From Actinacidiphila bryophytorum (GTDB taxonomy: Bacteria; Actinomycetota; Actinomycetes; Streptomycetales; Streptomycetaceae): a stretch of 64,000 bases of DNA. The translations under genes and the position numbers were made by a program. Numbering within the stretch: the first letter of the stretch is position 1; each line of letters starts with the position of its first letter. The notes under the pieces are model-generated. The model was given only the letters and a program-made list of their open reading frames with translations. It was not told the DNA's origin and made no database searches. Shown piece by piece: positions 16,115 through 24,727 of this stretch. The stretch spans positions 62,001 to 126,000 of the forward strand of contig NZ_JAFFIX010000018.1 in assembly GCF_016916835.1 (NCBI RefSeq), in the 5' to 3' direction.

Positions 16115-17557
16115 TCAGGCGGGCAGCTCCAGGTACGAGCCGGCGGACAGGCGGATCTGGCCGGTGGCTGCGTGGTTGGTGCGGTAGCGGCGGTGGGGGG
16201 CGCGGATGCGGACGGCGAAACGGGCGGTGGGGGGCGGGGTGCGGGAGAGGAAGGGGAAGGTCAGCTCGACGGGGCGGGTGAGGTCGGCGCCGTGGGAGCG
16301 CAGGACCGCCTCGCCCAGGAGAGTGGCGTCCTCGCCCTCGTCCAGCAGGTACAGGCTCACGAGCAGGTCGAAGTCCTGGAGTTGTGAGGACAGGGCGAGG
16401 TGGGCGCGGGGGCGGCCGGAGACGGGGTGGGCCGGGGCGGTGGCGACGAAGGCGGAGTCGGGCAGGTCCTCGCGGAAGCCGTCGGGTTCGTCGCCGACCA
16501 GGGCGGGGTCGAGGTCCAGCACGGTGTCGGGCAGGGGCAGTCGGCGCGGTGAGCCCTGCGGCAGCGCGGACGCGTACCGCCAGCCTTCGCCGACGTGGTA
16601 GTACGCCACCCGGTCGGCGAGGAAGCCGGGGGCCGGTCCCCGGCCGAGCACCGCGTCGTACCAGTCGGCGTGCAGGGCACGCAGGTCGACGGCGCTGTCG
16701 GCGGGGAAGTCCAGGCCGCCGAAGGAGGTCGCGGCCGTGCGGGTGGCCGCGTGGTCCCAGGGGCCGACGACGAGGTGGGTGGCGCCGTGCCGCCCGTGGT
16801 AGGTCAGCGCCCCGAGCTGGTCGTCGTCGTACTGCCCGGTGATGGCCAGCACCGGGACGGTGACCGGCTCGGACGGCACGAAGGAGGCCCAGTAGTCGTC
16901 GTAGGCGGGGTGGTCCAGCCACTCCTGGAAGTCCGGCAGCCGCTCCCCCACCGAGGCGACGTCGAGGTCGCGGAAGGGGCGGTCGCCGAGGTCGCGGTGC
17001 ACGCCGTCCCAGTACGCGCTGTCGCTCCACGGCCCGGTGTTCATCCGCCGCCCCCGGTTGAACGCCAGCCACTGCACGGCGTACGCGAGGGGCAGGCCGG
17101 CCTCCATGGGGAAGTCGACGCCCGGGCAGACCGACGCCACGGGCGCGAGCGCGCGCAGCGCGGGGGGCCGGGTGCCGGCCAGCGCCCACTGGACGAAGCC
17201 GCTGTACGAACCGCCGTACGTGACGACCTCGCCGCTGCTCCACGCCTGCCCGGCGAGCCACGCCACCGCGTCGTGCCCGTCGGCGGCGTCGTGGTGGAAG
17301 GGCCGGAAGACGCCGTCGGAGTCGCCGCGGCCGCGCAGGTCGAGAGTGACGAAGTGGTAGCCGCGCCCGGCGAAGAACAGCCCGTCGGGGTGGTAGCGGT
17401 CCGCCCCGTACGGCGTCAGGACCAGGACGACAGGCGCGGGGCCTGCTCCGGGACCTGCTCCCGGGCCCGATCCGGGGCCTGCGCCCGTGTCCGCGGGTGC
17501 GTAGTGGAGTCCGCGCAGGACCGTCCCGTCCCTGGTCGGCACATCGATGAACCTCAT
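16115..17557 (-). CDS. CocE/NonD-family alpha/beta hydrolase
   Basis: A 480-residue hydrolase of the X-Pro dipeptidyl-peptidase/cocaine-esterase family. The N-terminal domain is an alpha/beta hydrolase with YGGSYSG holding the nucleophile Ser (near residue 118), GQYDDDQ with the acid, and VVGPWDHA with the His. A helical cap lies between, and the C-terminal third is a jelly-roll (ending HAATGQIRLSAGSYLELPA). A Gly/Pro/Ala repeat near residues 25-40 is an unusual insertion. No signal peptide is seen, so it acts in the cytosol on an unknown ester or peptide. It is divergent from the fusion gene at 17736. Confidence 0.9.
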   Translation of the reverse strand: MRFIDVPTRDGTVLRGLHYAPADTGAGPGSGPGAGPGAGPAPVVLVLTPYGADRYHPDGLFFAGRGYHFVTLDLRGRGDSDGVFRPFHHDAADGHDAVAWLAGQAWSSGEVVTYGGSYSGFVQWALAGTRPPALRALAPVASVCPGVDFPMEAGLPLAYAVQWLAFNRGRRMNTGPWSDSAYWDGVHRDLGDRPFRDLDVASVGERLPDFQEWLDHPAYDDYWASFVPSEPVTVPVLAITGQYDDDQLGALTYHGRHGATHLVVGPWDHAATRTAATSFGGLDFPADSAVDLRALHADWYDAVLGRGPAPGFLADRVAYYHVGEGWRYASALPQGSPRRLPLPDTVLDLDPALVGDEPDGFREDLPDSAFVATAPAHPVSGRPRAHLALSSQLQDFDLLVSLYLLDEGEDATLLGEAVLRSHGADLTRPVELTFPFLSRTPPPTARFAVRIRAPHRRYRTNHAATGQIRLSAGSYLELPA

Positions 17558-17735
17558 GGGTCCTCCAGCGACCGGCAGTTGCCGGCTATTCCGCCTGCCG
17601 GCTGTTCCCCCCGGGGCGCCCGCTCGGCGTACGGGCGTCCGCCGTACGGTGAACGGCGGACGGATTCCGACGACGTCAGATGACTGGAGCGGCCACCGGG
17701 CCGCACGGTACACAGAACGGAACAGGAGCACACGC

Positions 17736-19568
17736 ATGACGACCACTCCCCTCACCGTGGCCATCCTCGGACCCGGAGGTGTCGGCGGCCTGATCGGGGC
17801 GGTGCTGGCCCGCGCCGGGCACCGGGTGATCTGCCTGGCCGGCGCCGAGACCGCCGGCGTACTGCGGCGCGACGGTCTGCACGTCGAGAGCGGGCGGTTC
17901 GGCGACTTCACGGTGCCGGTCGAGGCGGACACCGAGCTGCGCGAGCGCGCCGACGCCGTCTTCGTCACCGTCAAGGAGACCTCGCTGTCCGCCGCGCTCG
18001 ACCGGGTGCCACCGCAGGTCCTGGGCGGCGGGGTCGTGGTGCCGCTGCTCAACGGCGTCCAGCACATGGAGTTGCTGCGCCGCCGCTACCCGGCCGGCGG
18101 GCAGGTCGTGGCCGGCACCATCAAGGTCGAGGCGACCCGCGTCGCCCCCGGCCGCATCACCCACACCAGCCCCTTCGCCGCCCTCGAACTCGCCGCACCC
18201 CCGCAGGCCCTGGAGACCGCCCTGCGCGAGGCCGGCTTCGGGGTGGCCGCGCGCGACGACGAGACGGCGATGCTCTGGGACAAGCTGAGCTTCCTCGCCC
18301 CGCTCGCCCTGCTGACCACGCGGCACCGCGCCACGATCGGCGACGTACGGGAGAAGTGGGGCGACGAACTGCGCGCCGTCGTGGGCGAGGTCGCCGCGGT
18401 GGCCCGCGCGGCGGGTGCGCCGGTCGGTACGGAGAAGGTGCTGGCCGCCCTGGACGCCGCACCCGCGGCGATGCGGTCCTCGATGCAGCGCGACGCGGAG
18501 GCGGGGCGGGCGATCGAACTCGACGCCATCGGCGGCGCCGTGCTGCGTACCGCACGCGCCCACGGGGTCGACGTCCCGGTCACCACCCGGGTCGTCGGTG
18601 AGCTGGCGGCCGACGCCTCCTGGGCGGACGCCGAGTCCTTCCTGCGCGACCGGGGCGCCGACCGCCTGCCGCACCCCGGCGGAACCCTGCTCGCGCACCT
18701 GGTCCGGGTCCGGCGGACGCTGGCCGCGTGGGGCGCGGACCGCGACGTGCAGGCCGCGGGCCTGTGCCATGCCGCGTACGGCACCGACGGCTTCGACCAG
18801 ACACTGGTCGGGCTCGACGAGCGTGCCGCCCTGGCCGATCTGATCGGCGAACGGGCCGAGGCGTACGTCCACCTCTACGGCAGCTGCGACCGTTCCGCGG
18901 TCCACCCGCGGCTCGGCCTCGACCCGGCCCCCGCCTTCCGCGACCGCTTCACCGGCGCCGAGCACACGCCCGACGGCGCCGCCCTCCGAGCCTTCGCCGA
19001 GATCAGCGCCGCCAACGAACTCGACCTGGTCGAGCACAACCCCGACCTCGCCGCCCGCTACGGCCCCGCGCTCGCCGGGCTGTTCACCCGCGCGGAAGGC
19101 CTGCTGTCCGCCCCCGCCCGGGACGCCTGCGCGCGGCTGCTCGCCCCGTACCGCCCCGCCGCCGACGCCTCACCCGGGCTGCGGATCGGACACCTCGACC
19201 ACCTCGTCCTCACCGTCGCGGACCTCGACCGCACCATCGCCTTCTACGAAAGGGTCCTCGGCATGGAAGCGGTGGCCTTCGGCGAGGGCCGCCGCGCCCT
19301 GGCCTTCGGCTCCAGCAAGATCAACCTCCACCAGGCCGGCCGCGAACTCCTCCCGCACGCGGCCCGGCCGACCCCCGGCAGCGCCGACCTGTGCCTGGTC
19401 ACCCCGCACTCCCAGGACCGGGTCCTCGCCCACCTCGCCGCCTGCGGTGTCCCCGCCGAGGCCGGCCCCGTCCCCCGCACCGGCGCCCTCGGCCCCTTCA
19501 CCAGCACCTACTTCCGCGACCCGGACGGCAACCTGATCGAGGTCAGCACCTACCCGCCGGGCGACTGA
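17736..19568 (+). CDS. Three-domain fusion: ketopantoate reductase-like, DUF6817-like, VOC
   Basis: A 610-residue cytosolic protein. Residues 1-305 are a 2-dehydropantoate 2-reductase-like (ApbA/PanE) dehydrogenase: ILGPGGVGGLIGAVLARAGH binds NADP, VKETSLSAAL and LLNGVQH follow, and the C-terminal helical domain has KLSFLAPLALLT and the SSMQRDAEAGRAIELDAI substrate segment. Residues 310-470 resemble DUF6817 (HPGGTLLAHLVRVRRTL, LCHAAYGTDGF, IGERAEAYVHLY), a His/Asp-bearing helical domain. Residues 480-610 are a glyoxalase-like VOC domain (HLDHLVLTVADLDRTIAFYE ... YFRDPDGNLIEVSTY). ATG 17736 has AGGAG 7 nt upstream. The joining suggests consecutive steps on one small carbonyl compound; the substrate is unknown, and a housekeeping PanE role seems unlikely. 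Confidence 0.85.
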   Translation: MTTTPLTVAILGPGGVGGLIGAVLARAGHRVICLAGAETAGVLRRDGLHVESGRFGDFTVPVEADTELRERADAVFVTVKETSLSAALDRVPPQVLGGGVVVPLLNGVQHMELLRRRYPAGGQVVAGTIKVEATRVAPGRITHTSPFAALELAAPPQALETALREAGFGVAARDDETAMLWDKLSFLAPLALLTTRHRATIGDVREKWGDELRAVVGEVAAVARAAGAPVGTEKVLAALDAAPAAMRSSMQRDAEAGRAIELDAIGGAVLRTARAHGVDVPVTTRVVGELAADASWADAESFLRDRGADRLPHPGGTLLAHLVRVRRTLAAWGADRDVQAAGLCHAAYGTDGFDQTLVGLDERAALADLIGERAEAYVHLYGSCDRSAVHPRLGLDPAPAFRDRFTGAEHTPDGAALRAFAEISAANELDLVEHNPDLAARYGPALAGLFTRAEGLLSAPARDACARLLAPYRPAADASPGLRIGHLDHLVLTVADLDRTIAFYERVLGMEAVAFGEGRRALAFGSSKINLHQAGRELLPHAARPTPGSADLCLVTPHSQDRVLAHLAACGVPAEAGPVPRTGALGPFTSTYFRDPDGNLIEVSTYPPGD

Positions 19569-19595
19569 GGCGGGACTTCGCGGACACGCCCTACG

Positions 19596-20291
19596 TCAGG
19601 CCAGGCCCGCGGAGAAGGCGCGGCGGACGGCGTCGGCGCGGTCGCGTATGCCCGCCTTGGCGAAGAGGTTGTTGATGTGGGACTTGACCGTGGCCTCGCT
19701 GATGAAGAGCTTCTCGGCGATCGCCCGGTTCGGCAGACCCTGGCCGATGAGGGTGAGCACCTCGCGCTCGCGGGGCGTGACGTCGGCGGGCAGCGGCTCG
19801 GCGGTCTCGCGCGGGCGGGTGCGAACGGTGGCCATCAGCCGGTCCTGGACCTCCCGGTCGAGGACCGACTGCCCCGCCGCTGCCGCCCGTATCGCCCGGA
19901 CGATGTCCTGCCGCCCCGCGTTCTTCGTCAGGTAGCCGCGGGCGCCGGCGTTCAGCGCGGCCAGGATCGAGTCGTCGTCGGCGAAGGTGGTCAGCACGAC
20001 CACGGCGGTGGCCGGGTGCTCCTCGCCCAGCCGGCGGGTCGCCTCGATGCCGTCCATGACCGGCATGCGCAGGTCCATCAGAACGACGTCGACAGCCGGT
20101 GCGGACGCGACGGCGGCCAGCACTTGCGTGCCGTCCGCGGCGGCGGCGACGACCTCGATGTCCTCGGACATCGCCAGCACCGCGGCCAGCGGTTCGCGCA
20201 CCGCCGCCTGGTCGTCGGCGACGACCACCTTGAGGCGCCGCGGGCTGTCGGCGGGCGTCCCGCCCTGCGGGTTCTCGGTCGGTTCGCTCAT
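19596..20291 (-). CDS. LuxR-type response regulator
   Basis: A 231-residue two-component regulator. The receiver (residues 20-135) has the acidic pair in VVVADDQ, the phosphorylated Asp in VVLMDLRMP, and Lys in YLTKNA. A linker leads to a LuxR helix-turn-helix (TPREREVLTLIGQGLPNRAI ... SEATVKSHINNLFAKAG). Its start overlaps the stop of the histidine kinase gene by 4 nt (ATGA), so the two are coupled. Confidence 0.92.
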   Translation of the reverse strand: MSEPTENPQGGTPADSPRRLKVVVADDQAAVREPLAAVLAMSEDIEVVAAAADGTQVLAAVASAPAVDVVLMDLRMPVMDGIEATRRLGEEHPATAVVVLTTFADDDSILAALNAGARGYLTKNAGRQDIVRAIRAAAAGQSVLDREVQDRLMATVRTRPRETAEPLPADVTPREREVLTLIGQGLPNRAIAEKLFISEATVKSHINNLFAKAGIRDRADAVRRAFSAGLA

Positions 20292-21643
20292 CCCGGGATC
20301 ACTGCCTCCACCTGCCAGCCGCCGCGGCCGGGTCCCTCGGTGACCGGCCCCGCCGTGATGGTGCCGCCCAGCAGAGCGACGCGTTCGCGCATTCCTATCA
20401 GCCCCATTCCGCTGCCCACCCCCGCGGCCCCGGCCCGGGTGCCGGGGCCGTTGCGGACGCTGAGCGTGGTGGAGTCCGGGGTGAAGGCCAGCTTCACCTC
20501 CGCGGTGCCGCCCGGCGCGTGCCGGGCCGCGTTGGTCAGCGACTCCTGGGCTATCCGCAGCAGGTTCTGCGTGGTCTGCGCGGGCAGGTCGCGGACGCTT
20601 CCCGTGACGGTGAGGGCGTGGCGCAGGCCCGAGGACTCCGTCATCGCGGTCAGGCTCTCCACCAGCGGGAAGGAGTCGGCGCGCAGCGCGTGCACTGTCC
20701 ACTGCGCCTGTTTGAGGCTGTCCTTGACCATGCTGTGCGCCTTGTCGTTCGCCTCGCGGACCTTCTCCAGGTCGCCGGTGTCGATCAGGGCGTCGGCCAG
20801 CTCCAGTTGCATGTTGATCCCCGCCAGGGAGTGGGCGAGCACGTCGTGGACGTCCCGCGCGATGCGGCTGCGTTCGGTGAGGACGGCGGCCTGGGCTTCG
20901 GCCCGCGCGGCGCGCTCCGCCGACTCGGCGGACTGGATCATCGCCTGGACGGCGCGCTGCCTGCTGCGGCTGAGTATCCCGGCCACCACGGGTATGCCCG
21001 TGGTCACGCCGACCGTCCATGACAGCTGCTCGTGGCCGGGGCCGAGCCGCCAGTACAGCACTCCCCCGCACAGCGCGCTGGACAGGGCCGCGAGCGCGAG
21101 GGCCGGCTTGAGCGGGAGCCGGAACCCGATGTGGCCGACGAGGAAGTACGCGAAGAGGTAGCCGGCGCCGTTGCGGCCGGTGCCGATCAGGGCGGCGGCG
21201 GCCACCACCCCGCAGCCCAGCCAGATCAGCGCGATACGGGGCGGGACCCTGGCCACGGGCAGGTGCCTGGCCATCAGAGCGACGGACGTGGCGGCGAGCA
21301 GGGCGGCCACCGCCAGGCCCCGGCCGCCGGGGCCGAGCGGCCGCTCGGTCGCCCAGGCGAGGACGACGACGCCCAGGGTGACGACCCACTGGGCACGGGG
21401 GTCGTGGCCGGGCACCGCCCGAGGTCCGGATTCCCCGCCGGGCGTGGCGGCGGACGTACCCCCGGAGGCGGCCCCTGAGGCGCCCCCTGGGGCGGCGGAC
21501 GTACCCCCTCGGGTGGGCTCGGGGGCGGCGGGGGCGCTCTCGGATGCGGACACGGCGCGACCATAGCCCACGGTCAGAAGGCGGCCCCCGGCCAGCGGGC
21601 TGCCCGCCGCCGTAAGGATGCCCGCGGCCCGCCGGCTGCCCAT
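20288..21643 (-). CDS. Membrane sensor histidine kinase, HisKA_3 type
   Basis: A 451-residue kinase. A low-complexity Gly/Ala/Ser/Thr N-terminus (to about residue 75) is followed by about six membrane segments, a coiled linker, then the dimerisation helix with phosphorylated His in ARDVHDVLAHSLAGI and a HATPase domain (SLTNAARHAPGG, GSGMGLIGMRER). ATG 21643 lies 2 nt past the upstream stop and is chosen for that coupling; GTG codons further in would shorten the low-complexity tail. It partners with the overlapping response regulator. The signal sensed is unknown. Confidence 0.85.
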   Translation of the reverse strand: MGSRRAAGILTAAGSPLAGGRLLTVGYGRAVSASESAPAAPEPTRGGTSAAPGGASGAASGGTSAATPGGESGPRAVPGHDPRAQWVVTLGVVVLAWATERPLGPGGRGLAVAALLAATSVALMARHLPVARVPPRIALIWLGCGVVAAAALIGTGRNGAGYLFAYFLVGHIGFRLPLKPALALAALSSALCGGVLYWRLGPGHEQLSWTVGVTTGIPVVAGILSRSRQRAVQAMIQSAESAERAARAEAQAAVLTERSRIARDVHDVLAHSLAGINMQLELADALIDTGDLEKVREANDKAHSMVKDSLKQAQWTVHALRADSFPLVESLTAMTESSGLRHALTVTGSVRDLPAQTTQNLLRIAQESLTNAARHAPGGTAEVKLAFTPDSTTLSVRNGPGTRAGAAGVGSGMGLIGMRERVALLGGTITAGPVTEGPGRGGWQVEAVIPG

Positions 21644-21645
21644 GG

Positions 21646-22188
21646 TCAGGCGGCCCGGTCGAGGAGCGGCGCGGGGCGCGCACCCGCGGGCTGCTGCTGC
21701 CCGCGGACGGCCAGCCGGCTCCGTACGAAGATCGTGCCCAGCCGGGTGACCACCTCGGTGAGCGCCATCAGCACGAACGCGGCGACCCACGCCTGCCCTG
21801 TGGTGATGTCGTGGTCGGCGCTGAAGCGGGCCACGTTGTCGGCGCCGCCGTGGTCGACCCACACCTGGAAGCCCATCCGGGCGCCCATGCCGAGCACCCA
21901 CAGGACCGCGGAGACCGCCCCCGCCTTGATCAGCAGGTGCCCGCCGGATTCCCGGATGCGGGTGTAGACGCCGCCGGCGATCCCCAGCGCCGCACCGGCT
22001 GCGACCAGCGCGCCGATCAGCACCAGGTCGTTGCCCGCGGTGGGCACGGTGTGGAGGTAGTGCGAGCCCACGAAGGCCACGATCCCCAGCGGGATCAGGT
22101 AGGACCTGAGGTCCAGCCGGCCTTCCCGCAGCTGCCGGAAGACGACGAGGACGAGGGCGATGTCGGTGATCCAGTCGGTCGTGTTCAT
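21646..22188 (-). CDS. DUF1453-like membrane protein, first gene of two-component operon
   Basis: A 180-residue integral membrane protein with about five membrane segments. VVFRQLREGRLDLRSYLIPLG near the N-terminus, then ALVAAGAALGIAGGVYTRIRE, is the pattern of DUF1453/CcdC-like proteins. It ends 2 nt before the histidine kinase ATG, so the three genes probably form one operon and it may help sensing. Its own start lies at the edge of an unusual 12-bp repeat array. Confidence 0.7.
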   Translation of the reverse strand: MNTTDWITDIALVLVVFRQLREGRLDLRSYLIPLGIVAFVGSHYLHTVPTAGNDLVLIGALVAAGAALGIAGGVYTRIRESGGHLLIKAGAVSAVLWVLGMGARMGFQVWVDHGGADNVARFSADHDITTGQAWVAAFVLMALTEVVTRLGTIFVRSRLAVRGQQQPAGARPAPLLDRAA

Positions 22189-22234
22189 ACCCTCAAGGAT
22201 GCTGACGCCCCCTCTCCGACGCCTGGACCCACGG

Positions 22235-22345
22235 GTGGAACTTCGGGTGGAGACGCGGGTGGACGCGCAGGTGGACGTACGGGTGGAGACGCCTGTGGAC
22301 ACCAGTGAAGACCCCGGTGGAGACGCCGGTGGAGGCCCGGATGGA
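22235..22345. repeat. Degenerate 12-bp tandem repeats (GTGGA-based)
   Basis: From 22235 the plus strand is a run of about nine imperfect 12-base units that begin GTGGA (for example GTGGAGACGCGG, GTGGACGCGCAG, GTGGACGTACGG). In one plus frame this would spell a four-residue repeat like VETR/VDAQ/VDVR, but no ribosome site or gene context supports translation. It lies between the divergent DUF1453-like gene and the ECF sigma gene, so it may affect their control. Confidence 0.7.
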
Positions 22346-22455
22346 ACCCGATCCCGGCCGCCGGCGAATGACAGGTGAACCACCCGAACAAGCCACCCGA
22401 ACAAGCCCAAGCCTTCAAGGCGTTCGCATGAACGAAACCAACGAGAGGAGCCCCG

Positions 22456-23079
22456 ATGGCCGTCCGTTCCCCGGGCGTCCGCACCCGCGCGGAGGATCGC
22501 GAGGACAGCGACGCCCGTGTGATCGCTCGGTCCCGGGACGAGCCCGAGCAGTTCGCCGCGCTCTTCGACCGGTACGCCGACGCCGTGCACCGCTACGTGG
22601 CCCGGCGGATCGGTCCCGATGCGGCGGAGGATCTGATGGCGGAGACCTTCACGACCGCCTTCCAGCGACGCCGTACCTACGACCTCACGCGTGCCGACGC
22701 CCGCCCGTGGCTGTTCGGTATCGCGACCAACCTCATGGGCCGGCACCGCAGGGCCGAAGCACGCCGTTTCAAGGCGCTCGCGAAGGTCCCGGAGCCCGTC
22801 CAGCACGAGGAACCGGTCGCGGACCGCGCGGTCGCCAGGGCCGGCGCCACCGGGGTGCGCCGGGAGCTGGCCGCGGCGCTGGCCAAGCTGTCCGCCCGGC
22901 ACCGGGACGTGGTCCTGCTGGTGGCCTGGGGCGACCTCGACTACGAGGAAGTCGCCCAGGCGCTCGGCGTGCCGGTCGGCACCGTCAGGTCCCGGCTGAA
23001 CCGGGCTCGCAGCAAGTTGCGCGAAGAACTGGGCGGGTCCGATCCGACAGCTTTCCGAGAGGCAGACGCCCGTGCGTGA
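22456..23079 (+). CDS. ECF (sigma-70 family) RNA polymerase sigma factor
   Basis: A 207-residue sigma factor. Region 2 covers residues 30-100 (FAALFDRYADAVHRYVARRI, AEDLMAETF, ARPWLFGIATNL); region 4 covers 135-190 (LSARHRDVVLLVAWGDLDYEEVAQALGVPVGTVRSRLNRAR). GAGGAG precedes the ATG. The next gene overlaps its end by 8 nt and encodes a membrane protein in the position of an anti-sigma factor, so activity is probably held by that partner. Confidence 0.92.
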   Translation: MAVRSPGVRTRAEDREDSDARVIARSRDEPEQFAALFDRYADAVHRYVARRIGPDAAEDLMAETFTTAFQRRRTYDLTRADARPWLFGIATNLMGRHRRAEARRFKALAKVPEPVQHEEPVADRAVARAGATGVRRELAAALAKLSARHRDVVLLVAWGDLDYEEVAQALGVPVGTVRSRLNRARSKLREELGGSDPTAFREADARA

Positions 23080-24208
23080 CACCGAGGAATTCCGAGCACT
23101 GAGGGAGTACGACGCGGGGGCTCCCCCGCTGGACGCCGCCACCCGCCGGCGGGTGTGGGTGCGGCTGTCCGCGGCCATGAACGCGGAGGCGGCGCAGGCC
23201 GCCGGTAAGCCGCCCGCCCCGTTCGTACGCCGCCGTCCGGTCCTGCGCATCGCCCTGACCGCCACCGTCGCGGCAGCCGTCGCCGGCGGCGTCCTGGTCG
23301 CCGGGCAAGGCAACGGCAGCAGCGGCGGGACGGCGGCACCGCCGGCAGGCAGGTCACCGGTCATGCGGAACGTCAGCGCGCAGACCGTACTCGACGGCGC
23401 GGCCGCGTACGCCCGGCAGCACGAAAAGACACCCGCCCCGAGGGACGACCAGTTCGTCTACACCAAGGAGGTCATCAAGGCGACCGACCGGGCGACCGGT
23501 GCCACCACGACCTACACCGACGAGGACTGGAGGTCGGTGGACGGGTCGCAGCGCTCCTGGATCACGGAGTACGGCAAGGGCTGGTGGTCGGAGCCGCTGA
23601 AGCCGGGCGAGACCGAGTGGCCGCCGCAGGACTGGGAGTCGCTGAAGAAGCTCCCGACGAACCCCGAGCAGCTGATCCGCTACCTCGTCCCCGGCGCGGG
23701 CACCGCCACCTCCGCGGCGACCCCCGCACCGCACCCCTCACAGACGCCCACGCCCACGGCCACGGCCACACCCACACCCACGGCGACACCCACACCCACG
23801 GGCACGCCGACGCGCGCCGCCGAGCACACCTCGCTCAGCGGGATCACCGACCAGCAGTGGTCGATGCTCCACTTCCAGCTCGCCGGCCTGCTCAAGCTCG
23901 TCCCGGTGATGCCCGACGGCCTACGCCCGGCGGCGTACGAAGCGCTCGCCATGATCCCGGGCGTGAAGGCGGTCCCCGACCAGCAGGACGCCGAGGGCCG
24001 TACCGGCGTGGCCATCACCTACGACGACCCCACCCGCCCGCCCGCGGACCCGGCCTACGGCTCCTCCTTCGTCTTCGACCCTAAGACCTACGAATACCTC
24101 GGCTTCCGCGACCACCGCACGGCAGACGACGCCAAGCACACCGAGTTCACCGACTTCTCCTACCTGTCCACGTGGTCCGTCGTCGACCACCCGAAACAGC
24201 ACCCCTGA
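23072..24208 (+). CDS. CU044_5270-type membrane-anchored partner of ECF sigma factor
   Basis: A 378-residue protein with a cytosolic N-terminus (residues 1-58), a single membrane segment near 60-80 (IALTATVAAAVAGGVLV) and a large extracytoplasmic domain. It follows the CU044_5270 family plan, regularly encoded after ECF sigma genes in actinobacteria. A Thr/Pro repeat (TPTPTATATPTPTATPTPT) near residues 225-250 splits the outer domain. GTG 23072 overlaps the sigma stop codon region, giving coupling. Family members are thought to control the sigma factor, but no classical zinc anti-sigma motif is visible. Confidence 0.8.
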   Translation: MRDTEEFRALREYDAGAPPLDAATRRRVWVRLSAAMNAEAAQAAGKPPAPFVRRRPVLRIALTATVAAAVAGGVLVAGQGNGSSGGTAAPPAGRSPVMRNVSAQTVLDGAAAYARQHEKTPAPRDDQFVYTKEVIKATDRATGATTTYTDEDWRSVDGSQRSWITEYGKGWWSEPLKPGETEWPPQDWESLKKLPTNPEQLIRYLVPGAGTATSAATPAPHPSQTPTPTATATPTPTATPTPTGTPTRAAEHTSLSGITDQQWSMLHFQLAGLLKLVPVMPDGLRPAAYEALAMIPGVKAVPDQQDAEGRTGVAITYDDPTRPPADPAYGSSFVFDPKTYEYLGFRDHRTADDAKHTEFTDFSYLSTWSVVDHPKQHP

Positions 24209-24215
24209 CCTCCGG

Positions 24216-24250
24216 GGGGCGGCCAGGACCCGAGGTCCTGGCCGCCCCTT
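24216..24250. terminator. Strong bidirectional hairpin terminator
   Basis: A perfect 15-bp stem (GGGGCGGCCAGGACC at 24216-24230 with GGTCCTGGCCGCCCC at 24234-24248) around a CGA loop. It sits between the convergent CU044_5270-type gene and the SnoaL-like gene and probably ends both. Confidence 0.8.
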
Positions 24251-24265
24251 CGGGCCGGGCAGCCG

Positions 24266-24727
24266 TCACGGCGTGGCGGCGACGGCGCCGCCAGGGCGTA
24301 TCGGGGTGTTCTGCCCCGCTGCCAGCCACCACCGCCCGTCCCGGCGGACCAGCACGTACATCGCAAGCTCGGAGAACTGCCCGCCCTGATCGGCGTCCAG
24401 CGGCCGGGGCCGCCCGTCGGCGTCCAGCACGAGTCGCGCGATGTGGGCGACCACCGCATCCTCGCCCACGGCGAGGACATGCCGTACCTCGTAGCGGACC
24501 GCCGGTGCACCGCCCGCCTGCTGGAAGCGGACGTGGATCGGATGCAGCTGCCGGTAGCCGTCGACGAGGGCGCCGTAGGGCGTGCCCCAGACCACGTCGG
24601 CGGCGAACTGCCGGTTCAAGACGTCGGCGTCCCGCCGGTCATGACCCGCCTGCAGCCCCGCGGCGAACTCCTCGGCAGCCGCCCGAGCCTCCCCACCCGC
24701 CACGCCCACCCATGCCCGCCCGCTCAT
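24266..24727 (-). CDS. SgcJ/EcaC-like (SnoaL-fold) protein
   Basis: A 153-residue NTF2/SnoaL-fold protein. Its markers are ARAAAEEFAAGLQAGHDRRDADVLNRQFAADVVWGTPYG at the N-terminus and DGRWWLAAGQNTPI at the C-terminus, typical of the SgcJ/EcaC group often annotated as oxidoreductase but without proven activity. Its start lies within the first 16 bases of the divergent histidine kinase gene, so any shared promoter must overlap coding sequence. Confidence 0.75.
   Translation of the reverse strand: MSGRAWVGVAGGEARAAAEEFAAGLQAGHDRRDADVLNRQFAADVVWGTPYGALVDGYRQLHPIHVRFQQAGGAPAVRYEVRHVLAVGEDAVVAHIARLVLDADGRPRPLDADQGGQFSELAMYVLVRRDGRWWLAAGQNTPIRPGGAVAATP

Noticed and set aside
22185..22484. 99-codon minus-strand frame with Pro/His repeats
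   Set aside because: It is the reverse reading of the 12-bp repeat array and overlaps the divergent promoter region of the ECF sigma gene.
24172..24711. 180-codon in-frame extension of the sensor-less kinase
   Set aside because: Entirely Arg/Pro/Ala low-complexity and antisense to the SnoaL-like gene; no membrane or PAS pattern.
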